DNA of 64,000 nt from Saccharopolyspora erythraea (GTDB taxonomy: Bacteria; Actinomycetota; Actinomycetes; Mycobacteriales; Pseudonocardiaceae): contig NZ_CP054839.1 of NCBI RefSeq assembly GCF_018141105.1, forward strand, positions 2,542,001 to 2,606,000. The letters run 5' to 3'. Positions 37,428 to 45,368 of this stretch are shown here, piece by piece (position 1 is the first letter of the stretch; each line of letters begins with the position of its first letter). Below the pieces are notes generated by a model. The model worked only from the letters and a program-made list of their open reading frames with translations, made no database searches and was not told the DNA's origin. The position numbers and the translations under genes were made by a program.

Positions 37428-38141
37428 ATGGCGTCTACAGATGACGACCTTGACATAGGGCCAATCCTGCGTGAAGCCAGGCTAAGCGTGGGGATCAGCC
37501 TTGAACGGATGGCGCGAGCCACCCACTACGCGAAGTCGACGCTGGGGCACGTCGAGACTGGACGGCGTACCGCTACTGCGGGGATCATCGAAGCCTACGA
37601 ACGCACCATCGAGCAGGAAGGGGGCGAGGTGTTCCGCCGCGACATCACACACCCCGGGCTGATCAAGCTCAAGGGCGCGAAGATCGCGCTGTTGACCAAA
37701 GCCATCCGAGAAGGTGATCCCGACATCATCGCCAAGGCTCCCACAGCCCACGCGACGGACCTCGCGATCGTGCACAAGGCGGACCCCGACGCGTTCGCGA
37801 ACCTCCGACGCTGGATGGTGGAAGGCAAGACGGCGACGCTGCGCACGAACGCGCTCTCGATCCTGGCGAAGACACCCGGGCAGGAGAACGCACGCGCCGT
37901 GATCGAGGTGCTGGAGACGGACGAGAAGGTACGGCACCTCTGCATCTCGTCTGAGGTTTCGCGGCTGCTCCAGCTCGATTGGGCGACGTCGAGGCGGGTC
38001 GCCCGCGACCTCCCGTCGTGCCCTCAACCTCGTAAGCTCGCGAAGAAGCTTGCGCGGGAGGTGGTCGACCCCCACGACTCCGAGTCCCGTTGGTGCGGTG
38101 CACACATGCTCGGTAAGCTCGCGCCAGTGCTCGGACGGTAG
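37428..38141 (+). CDS. HTH-domain phage repressor (immunity regulator)
   Basis: A 237-residue protein and the only plus-strand gene in the prophage. Residues 12-66 form an XRE-type helix-turn-helix (ILREARLSVGISLERMARAT, HYAKSTLGHVETGRRTATAG). The C-terminal 160 residues are helical (HEAT-like pairs such as NALSILAKTPGQENARAVIE), like many actinomycete XRE regulators with a protein-interaction domain rather than a LexA-type peptidase. It has its own terminator and faces the early operon, so it is the probable lysogeny repressor. Confidence 0.78.
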   Translation: MASTDDDLDIGPILREARLSVGISLERMARATHYAKSTLGHVETGRRTATAGIIEAYERTIEQEGGEVFRRDITHPGLIKLKGAKIALLTKAIREGDPDIIAKAPTAHATDLAIVHKADPDAFANLRRWMVEGKTATLRTNALSILAKTPGQENARAVIEVLETDEKVRHLCISSEVSRLLQLDWATSRRVARDLPSCPQPRKLAKKLAREVVDPHDSESRWCGAHMLGKLAPVLGR

Positions 38142-38152
38142 CCCGGAACGAA

Positions 38153-38190
38153 AAAGCCCCCTCCCGACCCGAAGGTTGGAAGGGGGCTTT
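38153..38190. terminator. Bidirectional terminator between repressor and MmpS-like gene
   Basis: AAAGCCCCCT (38153-38162) pairs with AGGGGGCTTT (38181-38190). On the minus strand a TTTTT run follows; on the plus strand CTTTCC. It separates the repressor from the convergent lysogeny genes. Confidence 0.88.
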
Positions 38191-38199
38191 CCTCGTCGA

Positions 38200-38685
38200 T
38201 CACATAAATTTCGTGCAGGAGGCGGAGGCGAACTGGCCCGACGCCTTCTTCTCGTCCACGACCTTGCCGTCCCGGACGATGCGGCAACCGACCTCGCCGG
38301 AGTCCGGGCCGCCGTTCTGCATGTAGCTTTCCATGCTCGGGCCGCGGCTCACCGACACGGTGGCGAAGCCTTCCGGCAGGTCGACCCGGTGCGGCAGCTT
38401 GACCGTGTTCGTCGAGGAGCCATCGGTCATGACCGTGACCATCGCCTCGCCAGTGCCGAAGACCTCTGCGTACGAGGCGCCAGTGGCGGCCGGCTCCGCG
38501 GAAACTGGGGACGCCGGAACGACCGGGGCAGTCGGGGCGGAACCCCCGCCTCCGCTCGCCGCGGATATCACCACGATCAAGGCGACCAATCCGACGCCCG
38601 GAAGAACCACGAAATTGCGGATCTTGTGGGACTTCTGGATCTTCACTCGCTGACCGGTGGCGGGGTCGGTGTAGTACTTCGCCAT
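38200..38685 (-). CDS. MmpS-like membrane-anchored protein
   Basis: A 161-residue protein. A basic N-terminus (KIQKSHKIRN) precedes one transmembrane segment (FVVLPGVGLVALIVVISAA), a Gly/Pro/Ala linker, and a C-terminal domain with the MmpS pattern: AMVTVMTDGSSTNTVKLPHR then GCRIVRDGKVVDEKKASGQF and two Cys. It would face outside the cell. Being next to the repressor, it may be expressed in the lysogen, for example in superinfection exclusion; that role is inference. ATG 38685 follows GAGGAG of repeat copy 13. Confidence 0.7.
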   Translation of the reverse strand: MAKYYTDPATGQRVKIQKSHKIRNFVVLPGVGLVALIVVISAASGGGGSAPTAPVVPASPVSAEPAATGASYAEVFGTGEAMVTVMTDGSSTNTVKLPHRVDLPEGFATVSVSRGPSMESYMQNGGPDSGEVGCRIVRDGKVVDEKKASGQFASASCTKFM

Positions 38686-38690
38686 TTCTT

Positions 38691-38714
38691 CTCCTCGTTT
38701 GTGTTGCAACGCTG
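38691..38714 (-). repeat. Start-associated repeat, copy 13
   Basis: Minus strand CAGCGTTGCAACACAAACGAGGAG, holding the ribosome site of the MmpS-like gene. Confidence 0.82.
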
Positions 38715-38817
38715 ACGTATCGACGGGATCGGGTCGGGTGTTACCGACCGGCGGGCGCCGGCGGGACTCATCAGGCGGGTCTCGTTCCCCGCGACGCCCG
38801 AAGGCGTTTCGTCCAGG

Positions 38818-39078
38818 TCAGCTTTCGTCCGTCGCGTCGCCCCCCTGCAGCTGGCGCCTGTACGCTTCGGCCCAGTTGGCTACGTCCCGGTTGGTCAGAA
38901 GTGGCGACATCCGGACGATGCGGAGCATGACGCTCGTGGCCTCGCCTGGGCTGAGGTAGTCCGCCAGCTCGAAATAGGTCGCCCGGCCGCACTGGAGAGC
39001 TCCGGCGGCGCGCTCGTCCATCTCGATCGGGCGGTCCTTGGCGGTGGGGGCCTGCTCGATGGGGTGGGTGTTGTTCAT
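38818..39078 (-). CDS. Small phage protein (86 aa)
   Basis: ATG 39078 follows AAGGAGC. The sequence NNTHPIEQAPTAKDRPIEMD is followed by a helical part (ATYFELADYLSPGEATSVML and DVANWAEAYRRQLQGG). It has no recognised family. A palindromic-ended repeat lies 48 bp upstream, and the gene stands alone between the DUF2637-like and MmpS-like genes, so it may be part of the lysogeny set. Confidence 0.6.
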   Translation of the reverse strand: MNNTHPIEQAPTAKDRPIEMDERAAGALQCGRATYFELADYLSPGEATSVMLRIVRMSPLLTNRDVANWAEAYRRQLQGGDATDES

Positions 39079-39125
39079 GTCGGGCTCCTTCGTTCGTTCC
39101 GTTCTTGCTCTGCAAGCTCAGCACA

Positions 39126-39147
39126 CCACGTTTACGTCTCACCGTGG
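39126..39147 (-). repeat. Palindromic-ended repeat copy 14
   Basis: Minus strand CCACG-GTGAGACGTAAA-CGTGG with both arms, 48 bp upstream of the 86-residue gene and directly after the stop region of the DUF2637-like gene. Confidence 0.8.
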
Positions 39148-39149
39148 CT

Positions 39150-39839
39150 TCACCCGATTTGAGTAACCGCCTCTTCCGCCACCGCGGTCTTGATCAGGCG
39201 ACCCCACCGGTCCGTTCGGCCGAAGCGGGCACCAAGAGCCGCGCCGGAGATCGAGGGGTCCAAGCGAACCAGGGCCATTGCCTCCTCGCGAGCGCTGTTC
39301 GGCTTCGGCTTCCGCTCCGCCGGAGCTTCCGCGGGCTCCGGAACTTCCGCCACGGGTTCCGGAACTTCCGCCACGGGTTCCGGCTCGGGCTCGGGTTCCG
39401 CCGGAACTTCCGACACGGGTTCCGCTTCCGGTTCCGCCGTTTCCGGTTCCGCACTCGCGGAAGCCCGGAGCCGGAGGAGCTCCTCGAAGGCCAGCGCCAG
39501 CGCCACGGCGGGCCACGCGGCCACGGACGCGGACAGGACGTCGACCGCGAGCGGGGTCAAGTCCTCCAAGAAGGGGGTGAGAATATTCGCGGCCACGCTC
39601 ACCAGCAGGCCGACCACCAGGTTGAGGACCGTCATAGGGTGGACTTTCCGGCCTGCCTGACGGGCCGTCAGAGCGGCAATGCTGGACGCGATGACCAGGC
39701 CATCCGCAGACAGGGGGAGCAGCCACGCTCGCCACTCCTCGCCGGCGAACTCCGCCAGCTCGCGTACGTGCTCGAAGCTCACCACGGCGGCGATCACGGC
39801 GGGGACTGCGACCGCGACGGAAGCCAACTTCCGGTACAT
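39150..39839 (-). CDS. DUF2637-like membrane protein
   Basis: A 229-residue protein with four hydrophobic segments in the first 130 residues. VPAVIAAVVSFEHVRELAEF and WRAWLLPLSADGLVIASSIA match the DUF2637 pattern known from actinomycete plasmid-transfer (SpdB-like) and phage proteins. A flexible repeat region follows (EVPEPVAEVPEPAEAPAER and alternating EP), then a C-terminal wHTH-like part RLDPSISGAALGARFGRTDR that also resembles DUF2637 proteins. A role in membrane-linked DNA handling is possible. Confidence 0.72.
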   Translation of the reverse strand: MYRKLASVAVAVPAVIAAVVSFEHVRELAEFAGEEWRAWLLPLSADGLVIASSIAALTARQAGRKVHPMTVLNLVVGLLVSVAANILTPFLEDLTPLAVDVLSASVAAWPAVALALAFEELLRLRASASAEPETAEPEAEPVSEVPAEPEPEPEPVAEVPEPVAEVPEPAEAPAERKPKPNSAREEAMALVRLDPSISGAALGARFGRTDRWGRLIKTAVAEEAVTQIG

Positions 39840-39849
39840 TTCCGCTCCT

Positions 39850-39968
39850 ACTTCCGGGGTTCCGGAACTTCCGGAACCGGTAGCGGAAGTGTAGCACACC
39901 ACGGTGAAACACAAACGCCCCCGGAACTGCCGGAAACGGAAGTTCCGGAAGCGCCGGGGGCGGAAGTG
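39850..39968. repeat. Cluster of TTCCGGAA-type repeats flanking an inverted start-associated repeat
   Basis: Between the holin and DUF2637-like genes, CTTCCGG/CCGGAAG elements recur at 39850-39890 and 39921-39968 in both orientations. Between them, 39899-39920 is copy 15 of the start-associated family in plus orientation (CCACGGTGAAACACAAACGC). The same TTCCGG words also occur inside the DUF2637-like coding repeats. Confidence 0.65.
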
Positions 39969-40196
39969 CTATTTCTTGGCGACCAGTGCCGCGCGAAGCC
40001 AGCTCGGGAGCTTCGGCTCGACGGCCTCGATCAGGGCATAGACGGCGGCGAAGGCGACCGCCAGGACGACGGCCTCAGCGCCGGCGAGCGCGTCGACCAG
40101 CCAGCCGGGAGCGCCAGCCGAGACAAGCCAGGTAACCAGGGCAGCCCAGAGAGCGGGGACGGTCTTCTGAACGAACGGGACAAGGAGCTTGGTCAC
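39969..40196 (-). CDS. Holin
   Basis: A 75-residue protein starting at GTG 40196, overlapping the endolysin stop (GTGA). Two hydrophobic helices (PALWAALVTWLVSAG and AEAVVLAVAFAAVYALIEAV) are joined by a short turn, with a charged C-terminus RAALVAKK. Size, topology and place after the endolysin fit a two-span actinophage holin. Confidence 0.78.
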   Translation of the reverse strand: MTKLLVPFVQKTVPALWAALVTWLVSAGAPGWLVDALAGAEAVVLAVAFAAVYALIEAVEPKLPSWLRAALVAKK

Positions 40197-40981
40197 TTGG
40201 CCTGACCCTCCACGAAGGCCACCAGCTTGGCGACGTTCTTCTCCAAGGCGTCCATGCGCTTCGACAGCTCATAGCCGTACCTGTCGGCGTTGACCGAGTA
40301 GCCGAGCATGGTGTCCGCGTACTCGCTGCCCGCGACGCGGGACGGGTGGCGGTAGGTCAGCTCGAACACGGCCTTGCGGACCTCGTCGCGGATCTCCTGG
40401 ACCATGCCGCGGGTCTCGTGGCTGTTCTTGTCGATGAAGCCGAGAGCGTCACCGAGGCTGATCGGCTTGCCGTTGGTCTTGTTGGGAAACGTGTCGTGGA
40501 ACTGCACGTCGGCATCCTCCGGAGTCGGGGCGGGAGCAGGGGCGGGAGCGGGTGCGGGGGAAGCGTTTCCGAACGACGGAAGGTTCCACGGGCGGGGGTC
40601 GTCCGCGGAAGCGTTCGGCATCACGGAAAGGTGGAAATGCTTGGTGTGGGGGTTCGAGCCCGTGTACCGGACCCAGCGCCACGGGTTGTTGCCCGGACGG
40701 GAGTCGAGGATGTAGCCGTTCGCTATGATGTACTTGATCCGGGGGTCGCGGGATGCGGCGAGCTCATCCGTCAGGCGGTCGATATCCATCCCGTTGGCGG
40801 GGTCGTGGGTGAAGTCCCGCGCGGTGACGATGCCGGGGCCGTACCACGGGTTGTGGTCAGAGCTCCGACTCGCGTGGGCAGCATCGCCGATCGAGCCGTC
40901 CGAAACCTTCGAGCGGTTCGGATAGCGGGCGTTGAACTGCGCGAGCAGCGTGTCAAGGCTGCGCGCAACGCGCCAGGCCAT
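40193..40981 (-). CDS. Endolysin, M15-type peptidase
   Basis: A 262-residue lysis enzyme. The catalytic domain has zinc ligands of M15 peptidases: His in SRSSDHNPWYG, Asp in TARDFTHDPANGMD and His in PHTKHFHLSVMP. Residues about 145-160 form a (PA)n linker, and the C-terminal part (SLGDALGFIDKNSHETRGMV onward) is helical and probably binds the cell wall or partner. It cleaves peptide cross-links of peptidoglycan. The ATG lies 1 bp after the upstream stop and the end overlaps the holin start. Confidence 0.88.
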   Translation of the reverse strand: MAWRVARSLDTLLAQFNARYPNRSKVSDGSIGDAAHASRSSDHNPWYGPGIVTARDFTHDPANGMDIDRLTDELAASRDPRIKYIIANGYILDSRPGNNPWRWVRYTGSNPHTKHFHLSVMPNASADDPRPWNLPSFGNASPAPAPAPAPAPTPEDADVQFHDTFPNKTNGKPISLGDALGFIDKNSHETRGMVQEIRDEVRKAVFELTYRHPSRVAGSEYADTMLGYSVNADRYGYELSKRMDALEKNVAKLVAFVEGQAK

Positions 40982-40982
40982 G

Positions 40983-41285
40983 TCAGCCTCCAAAGAGCTT
41001 GGCGATTTCCCCGAGGTTGGGGAAGAGGATTCCCAGAACCACCAGCGCGCCCGTGGCGTACCAGTGCTTCCGGTCGAGAGCGTCGAGGCGCTCCTCGTGC
41101 TTCGCGACCTCAACGGACGACGCGGTGGTCTTCTCGAGCTCGCGGATACGCATCTCGTGGTCCGCCTGCGTGGTCGTGGTCGCGGAGAGCTGGGCAATGA
41201 CCGTGGTGAGGTCGTTGCGGATCGCCCTGATGTCCTCGTGGAGATCGCGCAACGTGATCACTGCCTCGTATTCGTCATGCGGCAT
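40983..41285 (-). CDS. Membrane-anchored coiled-coil protein, holin-like
   Basis: A 100-residue protein. An N-terminal helix (HDEYEAVITLRDLHEDIRAI) and coiled coil (MRIRELEKTTASSVEVAKHE) precede one C-terminal transmembrane segment (WYATGALVVLGILFPNLG). It sits directly before the endolysin, as DUF2746-like membrane proteins do in mycobacteriophages. It may be a second holin or a regulator of lysis. Confidence 0.65.
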   Translation of the reverse strand: MPHDEYEAVITLRDLHEDIRAIRNDLTTVIAQLSATTTTQADHEMRIRELEKTTASSVEVAKHEERLDALDRKHWYATGALVVLGILFPNLGEIAKLFGG

Positions 41286-41298
41286 GTGGATGTCCGGG

Positions 41299-41898
41299 TC
41301 AGTTGGGGCCGATGTACTCGGCCGTGAAGTAGGTGGGAGCCTTCGGGGCGGGCTCGGGGTCTTCTGTGACCGGGTCGTAGATGCCCAGCACGCGGGAACC
41401 GCCGGTTCCTTCGTTCCAGAAGCCGGGGGAGACATGATCGCCGGCGGAGAAAACACGGTCGGCCTCGACGATCAGCCGGTACATGCCGGGCGGGTTCCGG
41501 CGAAACACCGTGTCGTAGGCGATCGTGTCCGCGTTCAGGACCGTTCCTGTGTTGTCGTTGAGCTTCAGCCAGGCACCGACCAACCGGTCTTGTCCGTCCG
41601 GCCGGCGGCCAAGGCCGACGTCGAGGCGGACCCGCCAGCGGCCGGCGTAAGGGATTTCCGTGTACGTGGCACCGCCAACGTTCCAGCGGTACATGCCGGC
41701 GGTGTCGACCTCGGGCGCGGTGTGCCACGACCCCGCGGTGATTCGCTGCTCGCCCTCTGCGAGAGGATTCGTCCAGTAGAGCTCGACCTTCATCCGGTCC
41801 CGCTGGGTCGTCGCGCGGGACTGCTCCGCGATCTGCTTCTCCAGGCGGGCAAGGCGGGCAACGACGTCGTCTTGGCCCGGGGGCGTCCAACGAGGCAT
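41299..41898 (-). CDS. Minor tail / tail-tip protein (199 aa)
   Basis: ATG 41898 overlaps the preceding stop as TGATG. An N-terminal coiled coil (DDVVARLARLEKQIAEQSRA) precedes a beta-rich domain (VELYWTNPLAEGEQRITAGS, GGATYTEIPYAGRWRVRLDV) that looks like a jelly-roll or fibre-tip domain. It is the last tail gene before the lysis cassette and could contact the host surface. No named family is recognised. Confidence 0.7.
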   Translation of the reverse strand: MPRWTPPGQDDVVARLARLEKQIAEQSRATTQRDRMKVELYWTNPLAEGEQRITAGSWHTAPEVDTAGMYRWNVGGATYTEIPYAGRWRVRLDVGLGRRPDGQDRLVGAWLKLNDNTGTVLNADTIAYDTVFRRNPPGMYRLIVEADRVFSAGDHVSPGFWNEGTGGSRVLGIYDPVTEDPEPAPKAPTYFTAEYIGPN

Positions 41899-43043
41899 CA
41901 GGCGGGCTCCTCTTCCTGGAGGGTGAGCTTCACCCGGTCTTGGCTGCTGCTGGAGAAGGCGACGATGCGCCGGCGGTACATGCCGTCCGGAATCCACGAG
42001 TGCCCCTGCACGGCGAACCACGGGGCGTCGCCCAGGTTCCAGGTTCCGAGCTCGGGGGAGACGCGCACGCCGGCGGAGGTCAGTCCGTCGATGCGGATGT
42101 CCGTCGACCACGTTTCGAGCGGGTAGCGGAAGGCGGCGAGCGCGGTGTCCGCGTAAGACTCCAGGGTCGCCTGCTCGGTCACGCTGGAATGCTCTGTGTC
42201 GACGTAGTCAAGACCGGGGTAGTCGTCTGCGTACAGGGTGGCGTCTTCGGCGAAGCCGGTCAGCAGACCGCGGTCGGAGCCGGACCCCTTGACCCACACT
42301 CGAGTTGCGGTCGCAGCGGAGCCGTCTCCGTCGACTGCGACGGGGCCAAGGGCGCCGTGAGAATCCCAGACCGCGGGGGTGTCCGGGTCACCGAGTCCCG
42401 GGGACTTCACCCGGAGCTCCCACCGGACGTGCGTTCCTCCGTTGGCAAGGTAGGGCGCGAACTCGTACTCGCAGCGTTCGGCGTTGTCGGCGAACTGGTC
42501 CATGAGGTCGGCGACCGACTTCAGTTCGTAGGCGTGGTGCGTGCCCGAGTGGTTGCCCGTGACCGAGTCCGTATCGATGTCGATCGGAAGTTCGTAGCCA
42601 GGCTGCGCGATGTTGAGCGCCACCATGTCGCGGACGAGACCGCGGATCGAGTAACTGGCGTACGCGATGTCCTCACTCGGGTCCACGATCGCCGTGTGTC
42701 CGTTGGGGTTGCGCATGATCCGGCGATCGAACAGCACGCCGATGCCGGCGCCACCCACTGTGAGCGTGCGCGAGGCTTCGTCAATGCCGTAGGTGGTGAC
42801 GGGACCGGCCTGGCAGACGAAGTCGCCGTAGCAGACCGCCCACGAGTAGCGGACCGAGGTCGCGAGCGACCGGAAGTCGACGTGTACGTTGCTCGGGTCG
42901 TCGAGCTGGAGTGTCACGCCCCAGGAGCCGGCGGCGTTGATCTCGCGGGAGAACGTCGGGAACTCGGACGGGCGGACGTCGGCGACGACAGCCCCGTCTA
43001 CGGTGCGCGCAACCAGGACGCGCCACTGCTTCAGATTGGTCAT
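41898..43043 (-). CDS. Minor tail protein, hub-like (381 aa)
   Basis: ATG 43043 follows a GAAGG-type site. The N-terminus (WRVLVARTVDGAVVADVRPS) is followed by SREINAAGSWGVTLQLDDPS, the pattern of Gp37-like and other actinophage tail-hub proteins, and a C-terminal part with LTSAGVRVSPELGTWNLGDA and RRRIVAFSSSSQDRVKLTLQ. It is expected at the tail tip between distal tail protein and fibre. Length and place agree with that role. Confidence 0.75.
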   Translation of the reverse strand: MTNLKQWRVLVARTVDGAVVADVRPSEFPTFSREINAAGSWGVTLQLDDPSNVHVDFRSLATSVRYSWAVCYGDFVCQAGPVTTYGIDEASRTLTVGGAGIGVLFDRRIMRNPNGHTAIVDPSEDIAYASYSIRGLVRDMVALNIAQPGYELPIDIDTDSVTGNHSGTHHAYELKSVADLMDQFADNAERCEYEFAPYLANGGTHVRWELRVKSPGLGDPDTPAVWDSHGALGPVAVDGDGSAATATRVWVKGSGSDRGLLTGFAEDATLYADDYPGLDYVDTEHSSVTEQATLESYADTALAAFRYPLETWSTDIRIDGLTSAGVRVSPELGTWNLGDAPWFAVQGHSWIPDGMYRRRIVAFSSSSQDRVKLTLQEEEPA

Positions 43044-43062
43044 GAGAGCCTTCCGGGCGTGA

Positions 43063-43091
43063 GCGGGTGGGCCATGTGGTGACCCACCCGC
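43063..43091. terminator. Attenuator-like hairpin between two minor tail genes
   Basis: GCGGGTGGG (43063-43071) pairs with CCCACCCGC (43083-43091) in the gap between the 419- and 381-residue tail genes. Confidence 0.55.
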
Positions 43092-43097
43092 GAGCGG

Positions 43098-44357
43098 CTA
43101 CGGGCCAGAGGGCGTCTTGTCCGGGAGGTCGTCGCCCGAACCGTCGTTCGTCGAGTCGTTCGGCGGCTGCACGGTGGAGGGGGTGACCTTCACCTGAAGC
43201 AGGGTGTGATTCGCCGGGACGCCGCCGTGCGACCAGCCACGGAGAGCGGAGCCGTTCACAGCCCAGTTGTACGAGTACAGGACGATCGTCGTGGTGTCGT
43301 AGAACGGGCCGTAGACGACCCCGGGAATCGTGACTGACCACGAGGTGTCGAGGTTCGGGTCATGCGACAGGCCGTCCCGCGAGGTCGACACGCGAGACCA
43401 GTTGATCCGCTTTCCACCCGCGCTACCCACCGCGATACCGAACTCAATCGCGCAGTCGATGCTGATTTCAGCGGCGACGCGCCCGGTCGGCTCGACCATG
43501 AACGGGGTCCCCGGGTAGGGGATCGTGATGGACGTGATGGTCGCGAGCGTCTGCCAGCCGCGGACCCAGGAGTTCGGGTCTCGCTGGGAGTTGGCGTTGT
43601 AGACCAGCATGTTGTTGACGCCACGCCACCCGGAGCGGGCGGGGTCGCCGTTGTCGCCGTAGAAAATCTGGTGCTGGAACCCGTTGGTGTGCATCCATCG
43701 CTGCTCGCCCGGGTAGGCGCCCGGAGCCGAGAAGTGCGCGCCGGCGGTCGAGGCGTCTGCACCGTAGAACGGGCGGATACCGCCACGGGTCACCAGACCC
43801 GGACCGCGAGCGTCGCGGATCATGGCCTCGGTGATGGTGGTGGTGCCCGAGTTCACCGTGATGTAGGCGAGTGGGTGCCAGCCGGCGGACACAGGCAGCG
43901 TGGGGGTAGCGGGGACGCCGGTCACGTCGTCACCGGTCCACAGCTCGATCGTGAGCTTGCGCTCGCCGGCGGGGCTGCCGAGTGCGGGGTTCAGGTCGTC
44001 GTGGATGCGGGCGATCACGACGTCCATCCGGTTGGCCGAAGACGACGCGGGAGCCAGGGTCAGGGTCTCCTGCTCGTAGACCACACCCATGTACGGGCCG
44101 GAGTTCTCCGTGTTGATCACGATGTTGGCGGGCTCGACAGTGACGTTCATCCCGCCGGCCGGCTGGACCTTCGCGGCCATGTGCGTGTCGCCACCGTCGC
44201 CAGACGCCATGACGCCCGACACGTACTCGATGAAGGACGAGTCGCTCGCCGGCATCAGAGTCGAGGCGAGCGCGTAGCGCGCGTCACTCGTACTGATCTT
44301 CTCCTGCACGGCCCAGGGGTCGACCGGGGACACGGCGGTCTGCTTCAGGGTTGGCAC
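43098..44357 (-). CDS. Minor tail protein (419 aa)
   Basis: A beta-rich structural protein. The first 200 residues (DSSFIEYVSGVMASGDGGDT, NVTVEPANIVINTENSGPYM, MDVVIARIHDDLNPALGS) follow a pattern common in actinophage minor tail proteins located after the distal tail protein. The C-terminal half contains an aromatic-rich fold (GFQHQIFYGDNGDPARSGWR), then an acidic, disordered end. It could form part of the tail fibre. Confidence 0.72.
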   Translation of the reverse strand: MPTLKQTAVSPVDPWAVQEKISTSDARYALASTLMPASDSSFIEYVSGVMASGDGGDTHMAAKVQPAGGMNVTVEPANIVINTENSGPYMGVVYEQETLTLAPASSSANRMDVVIARIHDDLNPALGSPAGERKLTIELWTGDDVTGVPATPTLPVSAGWHPLAYITVNSGTTTITEAMIRDARGPGLVTRGGIRPFYGADASTAGAHFSAPGAYPGEQRWMHTNGFQHQIFYGDNGDPARSGWRGVNNMLVYNANSQRDPNSWVRGWQTLATITSITIPYPGTPFMVEPTGRVAAEISIDCAIEFGIAVGSAGGKRINWSRVSTSRDGLSHDPNLDTSWSVTIPGVVYGPFYDTTTIVLYSYNWAVNGSALRGWSHGGVPANHTLLQVKVTPSTVQPPNDSTNDGSGDDLPDKTPSGP

Positions 44358-44388
44358 GGGTTCACACTCCGAGGTTGAGTCAAGGGGG

Positions 44389-45297
44389 TCACCACGACGC
44401 GGACCGCCACTCCGCGGTGAGGGTCCCGGTTTCGGTGAACGCGCCCTCGTGGATCAGGCCGACGCGGAGTTCACCCGGCGGGCCGTAGGGGACGGCGGGA
44501 GGGACGTAGAAGCCCCGGAAGTCAGCGGGGTTGAGCAGCTCGCGACGGGACGCGGTGCCGCCCAGCAGGACGGAAGGGTGCTCGGGGTTGATGACCACGA
44601 ACTCGCCCTCGGTCAGCGTGTCGTTGTACTTCATCGTGTACGACTCGCCGTCGACCGTGGTCGTGATAGAGGGGTTGGTCAGCGGGCCTCGGAGCGTGAA
44701 GACGACCGGAGCGGGAGCCGTGCCCGTGTTGCGCAGGACCACAAAACCGGTCTGAGTGCTGCTCGTACCGAACTGGAGTCCTGGGTCGGAGAAGTCGAGT
44801 CCTGGGTCGGAGAAGTCGAGTCCGCCGGTGGTATCCCGAGGCAGTCCGGTCGCCATCGTCTGCCACTCGGAGCGGTACAGCCGCGGGTCCGGGGCGACGA
44901 GTTGGATCGAGAAGGTGATCGAGCTGGAGAAGTCGTCTCCGGAGTCGATCAGGACCGGGCCGTCAAGCTTCACCTGGCACTCGATCTCGCCGATTTCGGT
45001 CTTCGAGCTCAGGCGGTATGTCTTGTTCGGGTCGGCGCAGATGCCCTTGAGGTACGCGGCGAGCATCTTCACCGCGGCGTCGCTCGGGGCGTAGGCGCGG
45101 CCTTCGAGGGTGATCGAGCGGGCGTCCTTCCACACGGGCGAGACGACCGCGCCGTGAGCGTTGACCCTGCCCGTCTTCGTGCTGACCGCGGGCGGGGACG
45201 ACCACCCGCCGTCTTCGGACTGAAGCCAGGCTTCATAGCTGGACTGCGGGCGGTTCATCACGAACCAATCGAGCTGCCATTCGTTACGGCCGTACAC
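44389..45297 (-). CDS. Distal tail protein (Dit-like)
   Basis: A 302-residue protein starting at GTG 45297 behind GAGG. The N-terminal half (LDWFVMNRPQSSYEAWLQSE, SITLEGRAYAPSDAAVKMLA, FSSSITFSIQLVAPDPRLYR) matches the Dit/SPP1 gp19.1-type fold, and the C-terminal galectin-like half includes PVVFTLRGPLTNPSITTTVD and FVVINPEHPSVLLGG. A tandem LDFSDPG-LDFSDPG-LQF joins them. It follows the tape measure gene as usual. Confidence 0.85.
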   Translation of the reverse strand: MYGRNEWQLDWFVMNRPQSSYEAWLQSEDGGWSSPPAVSTKTGRVNAHGAVVSPVWKDARSITLEGRAYAPSDAAVKMLAAYLKGICADPNKTYRLSSKTEIGEIECQVKLDGPVLIDSGDDFSSSITFSIQLVAPDPRLYRSEWQTMATGLPRDTTGGLDFSDPGLDFSDPGLQFGTSSTQTGFVVLRNTGTAPAPVVFTLRGPLTNPSITTTVDGESYTMKYNDTLTEGEFVVINPEHPSVLLGGTASRRELLNPADFRGFYVPPAVPYGPPGELRVGLIHEGAFTETGTLTAEWRSASW

Positions 45298-45329
45298 AGG
45301 CGCCTCGTTTCGTTGTCGCGGGTGCGAAG

Positions 45330-45360
45330 GTGCGGGGCCGGTGGTGTTCCGACCCCGCAC
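45330..45360. terminator. Attenuator-like hairpin after the tape measure gene
   Basis: GTGCGGGG (45330-45337) pairs with CCCCGCAC (45353-45360). It lies between the tape measure stop and the distal tail start. Nearby CCGCGACAACGAAACGAGG weakly resembles the start-associated repeat. Confidence 0.6.
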
Positions 45361-45368
45361 TCTCGGGA

